Assembly: GCA_023091665.1 (NCBI GenBank)
Contig: JALJCQ010000017.1
Span: forward strand, 124,001 to 188,000
Reading direction: 5' to 3'
From: Pythium myriotylum
Taxonomy: Eukaryota; Oomycota; Peronosporomycetes; Pythiales; Pythiaceae
Length of the DNA stretch: 64,000 nucleotides
Shown here: one piece after another, positions 21,281-29,646 of the stretch
Layout: each line of letters opens with the position of its first letter
Numbering within the stretch: position 1 is the stretch's first letter
The notes under the pieces: model-generated
What the model saw: only the letters and a program-made list of their open reading frames with translations
Databases searched by the model: none
What the model was told of the DNA's origin: nothing
Translations under genes and position numbers: made by a program

Positions 21281-21296
21281 GCTCATTTTGCCAACT
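21281..21296 (+). promoter_or_regulatory. Initiator-like element of M13 gene 3
   Basis: GCTCATTTTGCCAACT lies 9 bp before the ATG. It closely fits the oomycete initiator plus flanking region consensus (GCTCATTYYNCAWTTT). Confidence 0.55.
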
Positions 21297-21305
21297 CCAA
21301 AAGTC

Positions 21306-23270
21306 ATGACAACCGTCGCTATAATCGTCCTCTTGGGTTTGGTTACCCAGCGTGCGAGTGCAGCGCTGCCAGCCGATGTCACTGCCGTAATGAACCTATC
21401 GACAGATCCGTGTGAAGACTTTTACCAGTATTCGTGCGGTGGATGGCTTCAGAACGCTACGATTCCAGAAGGTCTCCAACGCGTGCGGTACCCCTACACT
21501 GAGCTCGAGAACTTGGCGACGGCGACAGTGAACGACATCATTGCGGATAAGCATCCGCTTTTAGGTGAACTTTTCGAGTCGTGCATGGACCCATCTGCAA
21601 CTGCCGCTGAGACCAGCCTGAAACCTGTGAAAGAAGCTCTCGCTCAGATCCAGAAGGTGACATCAAAGACGAAGCTAGCCAGACTCAGTGGATCGTTTGG
21701 CACGCACACCGCGTGGCTCCTCACAAGTCTCAGCTTTATCAACAATGAAATCGATCCGCGATTCAATGCGTTGGTCGCGGAAGCAGTGGCCGCTCCTCTC
21801 ACCCAGGTCACCGATGAAAATCTCGAGGCAGCGACTAAGAACATCCTCACTGCTTTTAAGCTTGCTGGTGTGAAGCTTCCAGACAATTCGACCAACACAG
21901 TACAGGCTATTATTGATATCAGTAACGCTATCAATATCCTCACCCCAACTCCTGAGGAGAAGAAAGTCGTCGAGACGCTATCCTACAGCGATGCAGTCTC
22001 CCGCTTTCCGCTGAGCTTCCACGCTGTCGCGACCGGTGCCCACATTAGATCCAAGAGCGCGATCCAGGACGACTCGGACGTCTTCTTCAACTCGATTGCA
22101 TACTTCGAGGCCGTTGAGAAGGTAATCTGGAAAGCACGAACTCTCGACGAACTCAAGTATTTCTACACCTACGCCTACATCAAGCAATTCGCCAACTACA
22201 TCGGCGAAGACTTTCTTGCGAATGAAGACGCTCTCTTTGGAGGACCGGAAGACCGCCAGTCGCGGTGCCAGCGCGTGGTCTGGTCACTGTTGCCGGACTT
22301 GCTCAACGAACATTACTTCAAGAAGGCTCTTAGTGTCCAGAGCCAGCAGTACCTCCAGCAACTCGTGGACACGCTCAAGCGCATTATGATCGACTACTTC
22401 AGCAAGCAGACTTGGCTCTCCGCGGGAACACGTATGGAGGCCCAGAAAAAGCTGCGCAAGCTCATCACGATCATCGGCAAACAGGACGAGCCAGTCAAGT
22501 ACCCGTTCTCGCTCGATCCTAAGGCGTTCGTTACCAACTACAAGACCATCGTCAGCTACAAGTTTGCTCGAGGCCTGAGCACACTCCAGAAGCGTGTAGA
22601 TCGCAAGCAATGGGATGGTGCACCGGGTGATGTCAACGCTATGTATGCGCCGAGCTTGAACCACATGCTCATCATCACTGGCCTTGCGCAAGAGCCGTAC
22701 TTCAGTGTCAAGTATCATCCAGCGAGGAATCTTGGTGCAATGGGCTCGACGATTACCCACGAGCTCACGCACGGATTCGATACCGAGGGTCACAAGCTCG
22801 ATAGCAACGGCAAGAAGCGAGACTACTGGACTGCACAGGAGAGCCAGGAGTTTCAGAAGCGTGCGCAATGTATGCGTGACCAGTATGACCAGTTCGTCGT
22901 CATGAGCAGCAACGGGACGGAGCTCGGCAACGTCAACGGGAGCCTCACGGTCGCCGAGAACATTGCCGATAACGCTGGGCTGAAATTCGCATTCTTAGGT
23001 CTCCAGGACCTACTCCGTCGCAATCCTGAGATGGTGACACAAGGCGTGACCCAAACCGACATCGAGCGCCTTTTCTTCGTGGCGGCTGGTCAAGAATTTT
23101 GCGCCAAGGCTCGAGACGAACTCTTTTTGGATATGCTACAGAATAGCGTCCACGCACCGTACAAGGCTCGCGTGAATGTCGTCATGAGCAACAGCGTCGA
23201 CTTCGCGAGAACTTTCCAGTGCCCAGAAGGTACCAAAATGAACCCGACAAAGAAGTGTGTCGTATGGTGA
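21306..23270 (+). CDS. Secreted M13 zinc metallopeptidase, active-site intact, gene 3
   Basis: 654 aa from ATG 21306. The signal peptide is MTTVAIIVLLGLVTQRASA. The mature N-domain begins DPCEDFYQYSCGGW. The catalytic residues are complete: HELTH (H485, E486, H489), the third zinc ligand E551 in AENIADNAG, and NAMY as the substrate-binding motif. The C-terminus is CVVW. It should be a secreted endopeptidase of small peptides. It is divergently arranged with the inactive gene 2 about 1 kb away. Confidence 0.93.
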   Translation: MTTVAIIVLLGLVTQRASAALPADVTAVMNLSTDPCEDFYQYSCGGWLQNATIPEGLQRVRYPYTELENLATATVNDIIADKHPLLGELFESCMDPSATAAETSLKPVKEALAQIQKVTSKTKLARLSGSFGTHTAWLLTSLSFINNEIDPRFNALVAEAVAAPLTQVTDENLEAATKNILTAFKLAGVKLPDNSTNTVQAIIDISNAINILTPTPEEKKVVETLSYSDAVSRFPLSFHAVATGAHIRSKSAIQDDSDVFFNSIAYFEAVEKVIWKARTLDELKYFYTYAYIKQFANYIGEDFLANEDALFGGPEDRQSRCQRVVWSLLPDLLNEHYFKKALSVQSQQYLQQLVDTLKRIMIDYFSKQTWLSAGTRMEAQKKLRKLITIIGKQDEPVKYPFSLDPKAFVTNYKTIVSYKFARGLSTLQKRVDRKQWDGAPGDVNAMYAPSLNHMLIITGLAQEPYFSVKYHPARNLGAMGSTITHELTHGFDTEGHKLDSNGKKRDYWTAQESQEFQKRAQCMRDQYDQFVVMSSNGTELGNVNGSLTVAENIADNAGLKFAFLGLQDLLRRNPEMVTQGVTQTDIERLFFVAAGQEFCAKARDELFLDMLQNSVHAPYKARVNVVMSNSVDFARTFQCPEGTKMNPTKKCVVW

Positions 23271-23354
23271 GTTCTCGAATGATTTTGAGGGGAAAGTTCC
23301 AGCAGGAGATGTGTATCAAACGATTCGTAGATACTTGATACTGCAAAAATACAC

Positions 23355-23420
23355 TTGCTGTCAAGCTAGGTTGACCTACGGTAAGCGCAGGAATGCACAG
23401 GGCTCCAGCTATTGTGGGTT
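23355..23420 (+). mobile_element. LINE 3'-end fragment
   Basis: The segment around GTTGACCTACGGTAAGCGCA and CTCCAGCTATT matches, at roughly three quarters identity by eye, the end of the first LINE (3350-3410). It lies just past the stop of M13 gene 3 and probably is a relic insertion. Confidence 0.5.
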
Positions 23421-23710
23421 TCACCCAAATTTGCCAAGCTCGCACGATTCGCAAGGGCCAGAGGAATCAATTGCTTGGTTCCTATTGGCTGAAATGCATC
23501 CAGATATAGGTCACTTTAACGGGGCCACGAGGGCTTGGTGACCAAATTGAAGTTCTCTTCTCTCGACGCCATGGAGGCTGATGGGGGAACATGCAAGCCC
23601 AAACACCATCCTCCATCGCCCCCGGAGGAAAATGAGCGAGATCGTGTGGCGCGCATTCACTCTTCTGTCGGCGCTTGGTTTGTCGCTTGGTGGCGTTAGG
23701 AAACGACATT

Positions 23711-24273
23711 AGAGAGATTTCTAAAATCAAAATCCGCATCCGTTCCCGCACATGGAATAAAAATAGTCCAAAACCTTTCTAAATCGATGCGTGTGCGGAA
23801 TGGCACCCGCAGAATTGAGCGAATGTGCGGATTGCATCCGTACAACGTGCCAGGCTTCGAGCACGAGAGTTTCGATGGGAAAAGGCCAGAAACGCTTCTG
23901 TGCGCTGCTAAATAAACATACAGACGTCGACAAAGAGTCAGCGAGGCTGTCGGGTACGCCCGAAAAGTACAAGGAGAAACGAGACCCCCTCTCGGCTCTC
24001 GTTCGTGACCGTAGGGGCCGCGAAGAAAAGACAAAAAAAGCAGCGGACGACATCGCTGCCGGCGCCAAGGCTAGAGACGGTGTATCGCAGCGTCTCGGCA
24101 AGCGTAGCCCTGAAGGTGAACGCAAGACTCCGTTCTTGCCATCTTGCCGATTGCTTTGTGTGGCTCAGGTGCGGTGCGGATTCGAGGTCTGATCCAAAAT
24201 CCAAAAATGGATTATCCGTACCCGTATCCAGATGGTGCGGGTACGGGTGCGGAATATTTTTCGAAACCTCTCT
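23711..24273. mobile_element. Non-autonomous TIR element (MITE-like), 563 bp
   Basis: The outer 41 and 39 bases are inverted complements with a few mismatches. The left end starts AGAGAGATTTCTAAAATC and continues to CCGTTCCCGCAC. The right end starts GTGCGGGTACGGGTGCGG and finishes CGAAACCTCTCT. The interior has no transposase; ORFs there (such as 23791-24192) lack motifs. A clear target duplication is not visible (ATT on both sides at most). Confidence 0.6.
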
Positions 24274-24443
24274 ATTGCTTTTGTTGCTGGTTCTCTCCAT
24301 CTTGTCGAGTGAAACATGACTCGGTGTGAAAACTTGTACTATCTGATATTTGTTACCTCATATCAAGGGTGCAAGATCGGCGGACGATATTGTGTCGCAC
24401 GATTGTTTGAAACCTGGATGGAAATTTCGTTTGAAACGCACAA

Positions 24444-24491
24444 TATTAGGGTACATCTATTACACTCAATAGACTTCAACTTCATCATCAC
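24444..24491 (+). mobile_element. LINE 3'-tail remnant
   Basis: TATTAGGGTACATCTATT then CTCAATAGACTTCAACTTCA and TCATCAC match the end of the first LINE almost base for base. Confidence 0.6.
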
Positions 24492-25685
24492 TCTATACAC
24501 TTCGTCTGAAACCTCAAAAATGGCCGAAATTCATCTTAGTATATGACTACAGAGCATCACATCGTGCTGCAGGGGGCGGATTGCATGAGAGGGAAATATG
24601 CTGATGATCAAGATTGAGTTTATTGAGTGTCGATTTATGCACGCTAGCTCGGAGTGCTATGGTCGGCCGTCGTGTGTGAGTTCGACTTCGTGGGCTAGTA
24701 GTTTGTTCTTACTTCAGTACAAAATATTGGAGTACCACACTCGGGGTACAACCTCAGTACTCTTGGCGAGGGGGTCAACGCCAACCGGGTAGCCCGGATT
24801 AAACCATGGTGGCTCGGTTCGCGAGTGCGAGGCAATGCCCCCTCGAGTGCTGGTCAACTCCTGGTTGTGACTTGCCTTTTTTATCCGAAGCAGGGTGTGA
24901 TCTCATCTCGAAATGATCTATTTCTCGAGTACGACACTCGTGCATTCCTGACGCCATCAACACTGGCAGTGTGGCCAGCTCCTTTCAACTTATCCTATAC
25001 CTCCGAGCATGTCTACACGCGGCCTTGGAGATCTTGAATCGCGAGCGGTCGCCCGGCGATGATTAAAACGAAGTCTATTGAGTTCAACGATGGAATCATT
25101 ACAGCTGCGGGTGCTTGGGGAATGCGCCTGCTAGTATCCATTGGTCAGTTGTGCTCTCGGGCGCAAAACGTACAGTGGCATTTGTCGTTTCTTTGTCCAC
25201 ACGGATGGTAACTGCTCCACTACCTCAGTACTGTAGGTTGCCTCATGATCCACCGGCCGAGAAGACTACAAGTTTTTGTCGATATGGTCGCCCCATGAAC
25301 CACCACCAGTTTAGCACACGGCGATCCGTTTTGAGTCTCACGCATTTGGTCACTGATGTAAGTTTCCTCAATAAAAAAAAAAAAGATTTGAGTCTCACGG
25401 GACTCAAGAAACCCGGTTATTTCATTGCCTCCAGACCTACATCAATACATCAAGAGGAAAGTTGCGGCGATAAACATTGCCTTGGGCTTGGACACTGATG
25501 TAAGCTGAGATGCTTCGAAGAGTCCGACCCAATCTGCTTCTCTGAGGTCTATCCTTCCCGTAAATTTCCCCACGTACAGTGCTTCTGTCCAACTGGCACC
25601 TGATGGCACCTTTGAAAACTACAGAACTGTTCTGTTCGCGTTCGTGTGGACGTACACAACACCATTCTAGGAGAAATAGGTTAGC
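24492..25685. other. Repeat-derived gene-free stretch
   Basis: No gene is supported. It contains an A-rich run at about 25373-25384 that follows CTCAAT (possible decayed LINE tail), a second tail-like motif on the minus strand near 24600-24635, and the tail at 25069-25088 listed separately. Most of it is probably old element debris. Confidence 0.4.
25069..25088 (-). mobile_element. LINE/SINE-type 3' tail, minus strand
   Basis: The minus strand reads GTTGAACTCAATAGACTTCG, the shared tail motif, followed by TTTTAATCATCG. Confidence 0.5.
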
Positions 25686-25724
25686 ATGGGTGTAATGGGT
25701 CTGGCCCAGACCCATTACACCCAT
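25686..25724. repeat. Perfect 19-bp palindrome with 1-nt centre
   Basis: ATGGGTGTAATGGGTCTGG, one C, then its exact complement, 39 bp in all. It abuts the 3' end of the minus-strand LINE fragment. Confidence 0.85.
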
Positions 25725-26183
25725 TTTGAATGATTTATTGAGCGATTCAATTGAGGTCTATTGGTTTGCTTATCTAGAAACCTACAGCCGGCCGGAGCCC
25801 AAGTTTAGGTATTACCTTCTCTCCAGTGCGCGAGGTCCCCGTGAAGGACGGCCGCGATGCGCTGATGCCGCACGTCGTTGGTGGGGTGATGTGTGTGGCT
25901 GCTGTTGTGGGAGTCCATAGCGAGATTGGCCGCTGCGTCCGCCATTTTGTTCGCTGCGCGAGGGTGGTGACGCCAACTGCGAGACCTAGAGTACCGGCTA
26001 GGCGTCGCGCTCGAGCATATTTGCCTTTCAACGTGGAGTTGAGCGGTGGTTTGTACTGCTCCGTTTGTTGGATGATGAGCATACTGTCGCTGATGACCGA
26101 GAGGAGCGTCCAGTGGTTCTCTCCTGCCGCGACAAGGCCGGAGATGAGGCCGTCATACTCGGTCTGGTATGTTGATTGTGTTG
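25725..26183 (-). mobile_element. 5'-truncated LINE fragment, RNase H end only
   Basis: The minus strand carries the RNase H segment around TEYDGLISGL and SVISDSMLIIQQ, then a degraded C-terminal part. It ends with the tail AATAGACCTCAATTGAATCG. It is in the opposite direction to the LINE that starts at 26199. Confidence 0.7.
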
Positions 26184-26242
26184 ATTGATTTATTGATTAA
26201 GACATCGCGTCATTCCCAGGTGTCATCGACTCACAGCGGACC

Positions 26243-27194
26243 TTGCTCACACGCCTTAAAGGGGACCGTATCAACAAGTGGGATCGTACACAAAGCCGGG
26301 TAGGCTGTCCGCATTGCCCCGAGCTACCAACGAGCGGTGTGACCAGTGCGCATATCTTCTGGAGCTGCCCCAGCGCACAGCTCCTATGGAAGCACATGCT
26401 CGACTGCTGGAGCCATCTCTGGTCTGTGCGGCACGCACCGACAGTCGACGAGTGCAAGACCGATTTCTTTTCACTCGTCCTCCCGACACTCCCAGATCGA
26501 ATCTGGTCGCACCCAGAACTGTCGCGACTCGCATCCCCTTCCGCCGCCGACATCATTGCTACACAGGAGGCTGTCCACGCGGCGTGGAGACAACATGCAT
26601 TAGTGGTGCTACAGACGGCTTGGCTCTGGCGCACTACTCCGGACACCAGAGATGACATCTGGACTCGCGAACATGCCATAGCAGTACTGCACGCGAGGCT
26701 TATGGCGTCACTCGGAGACCTACGGTGGAGGCGCTCGGACCACAGCGCGGCGAGCCCCCACACTGCCGCTGCGATCGAACTCCTGCGACATCCTGAGGCT
26801 AGCATTCCAGCGGCCGTCGCCACGGCACCTACTGGCGACCCCAATCTGCAATACCTACTGTTCTTCGATGGAGGATCGAGAGGCAACCCGGGTGCAGGAG
26901 GCGCTGGCGCCATCATCGTCCGGCTAGGTCAGAACGACGTGAACGCAGAGGTTGTATTCACAGCCGCTATGTCCTATGCTCATGAGGCGACCACAAACAA
27001 TCAAGCAGAGTACAATGGCCTGTTGACTGGACTCGATGCAGCAGCGAGGCACAAGTGGACCCCTTTGTCGGTCGTAGGAGACAGCATGATGATTATCCAA
27101 CAAATGCGGAACTACAAGGCCCCGAGCAATGACGTACTCCGGGAGATGTACGCTCGCGCAAGCCGCCTCGCAGACTCACTCAGAGTACGCGCCT
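26243..27194 (+). pseudogene. LINE RT C-terminus and RNase H, interrupted
   Basis: The open frame carries a Cys/His region (GCPHCPELPTSG, then H and C in SAHIFWSCPSAQLLW). An RNase H follows with FFDGGSRGNPG, NNQAEYNG and VVGDSMMII, so the first three catalytic acids are present. The frame then runs into a nested insertion after LRVRA. The remaining RNase H part, with RMADAAANLAMD carrying the fourth acid, lies at 28072-28240. No ATG is needed because the copy is 5'-truncated. Confidence 0.78.
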
Positions 27195-28068
27195 ACTCTC
27201 CAATTTGCGGCCATCCGCACAAGCAAACCTTCGACTCCTTCCAGCTTCTTCCAGCTTTTTCAAGGGTCGCCCTCGGGCGACCACTCGCGGGCAACGTGAG
27301 CCGCTCGTTTGCGACGATCATGCACGGAGAGTCGCCCATGGCGCATGAAGATCGCCGAGCTCGAGTTCCGAGGCCGCGCGCGGAGAAGCCTGGAGCTGCA
27401 GGATGCGTTGGAGGGAGTGGGCTATGTGGGTGTCGGAAGGCGTACGCTGGGCGTGCGCTGCCCTGGAGTGAAGAAAGAACAAAGCTGTCGTCAGCTCCAA
27501 CGACTCAAGGCTTCGAAATGCGCGTGCGCAAAGCACGTGCCACAGCAGAACGACGCGGTCGCTACTCCGGTGGTGGCGAGCGAAGGAGAAGACCCGCAAG
27601 GGAAGAGAAGGCGTGCTAGACGCGCTTGATGACGACGCAGCCGCTGCTCCGGTGGTGGCGAGCGAAGGAAGAGGACGAGTGTGCATGTAGGCTACCTTGA
27701 CTTGGTAGATCTGCAGAGGACGGAGCGAAGAACGTTTGGTGATCGACTGCTCCATCGATTAAAAGCCAGACGACAGTGCCTGAAGAGGTACGAGGGAGTT
27801 CACCCGTTTGTGGTCGTCGCTAAGGCTCCGCGACGGCAGCAAGCCACAAGCAACCATGATACGCCCGGTTGAACAGAAGAACTGATTAGACCGGTTTGAC
27901 AGAAGGCCGTCGGAACATTCCCGACGATGTCAGGAAAAGAGTGTGCTCGCCGTCGACGGTGGACCCTCTTGTCCTGAAGAAAAGATAAAAAGGTGCAGCC
28001 CGAACAGCTGCGGCTATTGGATTCTTTAAACGTAGCGATCTAATAGACCTCAACTTCAAAGTCAAAGT
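27195..28068 (+). mobile_element. 874-bp nested non-autonomous retroelement
   Basis: The exact 15-bp repeat TCAGAGTACGCGCCT flanks it at 27180-27194 and 28069-28083. Its 3' end CTAATAGACCTCAACTTCAA then (AGTCAA)-like repeats matches the LINE tails in this window. It encodes no recognisable protein, so it probably depends on LINE enzymes. Internally, a unit of about 37 bp including CTCCGGTGGTGGCGAGCGAA is repeated at 27551-27590 and 27633-27669. Its body (GC-rich 5' half) is unlike the LINE, which suggests a chimeric or SINE-like passenger. Confidence 0.72.
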
Positions 28069-28371
28069 CAGAGTACGCGCCTGGCGACACCATCCAAGAG
28101 CTGCGAACCGCATGGCGGACGCGGCGGCGAACTTAGCGATGGATACGCGAACGAGTAGTCAAGTCGTGCACCCCACGACAAGAGAAGAACACACACGCAT
28201 CGCAGATCTCCTTAACAGTGATCTCGAGCATTGGAGAAGGGGAGTTTAATCCTAACGGTGGCGACTAGCGCCGGCTATCGGTCTCTATATGAGCAGACTA
28301 ATAGACCTCACTTGAATTGTCAATTGATTTATTGATTCCCAACCCTGGGTCTGGTATTCACGTCCACAAAA

Positions 28372-28858
28372 TGTGACGCAGCCAGAATAGAATGGCTCGC
28401 GTCAGAAGGGTTAGGCACGACCTTGATTTGGTTTCAGTATATTATACTGGAACTAAGTTACTACGATTAGTCCTGGAAGGATTATGCACTGGGTGGTGTA
28501 AAAGCATCCCGAGAGTAATGGGTGATGCTGACCCGGCTGCAACACATTGGTGATGACGTAGTGACTATGCATACTGTATTCAAGAGATTGTAGGAGGGCT
28601 TACATATTAGTTGACATAGCTAACTTTGGATACTGAAAGTAAGGTATCTAGGACAGACGACATCTAGGCACAGAGCACCCTAGAGGCCCACACAGAGGAT
28701 AGGAAAACAAACTCTAACATCAATCTCACTTCTCAACTTGCTCTCAAGTCAACTAGCCTCAACTAGCCTCGACTAGCCTCGTCCAAGACCAAGCCAACCA
28801 CCCAGCCAGCCAGCCCGCGTACTTGTCACCAGGAGCCCAGTACCCCACTTCTGTGACA
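28372..28858 (+). repeat. 5' LTR of the gypsy element
   Basis: Starts TGTGACGCAGCC and ends CACTTCTGTGACA, the usual TG...CA limits. The segment CAACTAGCCTCAACTAGCCT, with a third variant unit, forms a short tandem repeat within it. Confidence 0.95.
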
Positions 28859-28938
28859 TAGTAGCGCTCGTCGGTCAAGTCCTCTGCCAAGACTGGTGAT
28901 CAAGTCTCGCAGTTCTACGCTGGCTCAAGGATCTGTGG

Positions 28939-29547
28939 GTGCGAACCTGCAGTGTCAAGACCAAGTTCAAGTGGTGTGGTAGTCCCTGTCCCGTGAGTCT
29001 GAGTGCTCCTGCGTACCGTAAATCCTCTTCACCTGAGTTGAGGACAGATTCGGGCGTATCAGTAGTGCTCTTACTCGGTCTGCCTGAGCTAGAAGTTGGC
29101 GTAAGTGGAACCTGTATTGGTTTCCGCCCGGCTCTGTGTAGTACCAACCTTCGTTGGATGACCCGAACATCTGCGAAAGGGAAGGCTCGTCGTGTGAGAC
29201 GTGCCAACAACTACAAGTCCCTCAACCTCGGTGATCCATCGCGACCCGTGGTGCTAGAGACGTGTGTACCTCGCCGCATCGACGTTACGGAGAACTTTCT
29301 CGTTGAGGGGGATCCGAACGCGGCTGAGAAGTACTTTCGCTGCAAGCACGATCTAGTAGAAGCCGTCAAGAAGGCGAAGCGCGTCACCAAAGCGTTCGTC
29401 AAGCTCGGTGCGGCTCTCGCCACGGACGAACTTCAGAAGGACCACGAGAAGAAGCTCGAAGCCGTTTTCAACTTCCTGAACAAGGCCGAAGACTTCGTGA
29501 CAGTACGTCTAGACGAGATCTTTGTTTCTAGACCGAATCGTCAGTAG
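28939..29547 (+). CDS. Extra 202-codon ORF between 5' LTR and gag
   Basis: The ORF is in the same frame as gag-pol but ends in TAG, with further stops before the gag ATG at 29647. The C-terminal 120 residues look coding: they are basic then heptad-like and charged (VEAVKKAKRVTKAFVKLG and DELQKDHEKKLEAVFNFLNK), probably helical or coiled coil. The N-terminal part is poorer and the true start could be ATG 29161 (MTRTSAKGK). No domain is recognised. It could be an accessory protein or a separated part of gag. Confidence 0.5.
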   Translation: MRTCSVKTKFKWCGSPCPVSLSAPAYRKSSSPELRTDSGVSVVLLLGLPELEVGVSGTCIGFRPALCSTNLRWMTRTSAKGKARRVRRANNYKSLNLGDPSRPVVLETCVPRRIDVTENFLVEGDPNAAEKYFRCKHDLVEAVKKAKRVTKAFVKLGAALATDELQKDHEKKLEAVFNFLNKAEDFVTVRLDEIFVSRPNRQ

Positions 29548-29646
29548 AATCTTCTAAGTTTCGGTTCAACTTGATTGCTTTTGGATTGCGTAAGCATCGT
29601 CTTAGTAATCCATCGGTGACATCGTATACGCTGAGAAGTCCGACTT

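Larger units (their letters stand above)
26199..28322 (+). mobile_element. 5'-truncated LINE with 15-bp target duplications, carrying a nested insert
   Basis: ATTGATTTATTGATT occurs exactly at 26184-26198 and 28323-28337 and encloses the element. The body holds the RT C-terminal Cys/His region, RNase H, a 3' UTR and the tail CTAATAGACCTCACTTGAAT. The RNase H is interrupted at 27195 by a separate 874-bp element. Without that insert this copy is about 1.25 kb, so the 5' truncation is strong, as is common for LINEs. Confidence 0.82.

Noticed and set aside
26172..26200. (TTGATT)n as a CRISPR-like or microsatellite array
   Set aside because: Too short and explained as a LINE target duplication; no spacers.
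27318..27755. Minus-strand 145-codon ORF inside the nested 874-bp element
   Set aside because: Composition is Ser/Ala/Arg-rich and spans an internal duplication; no protein family is suggested.
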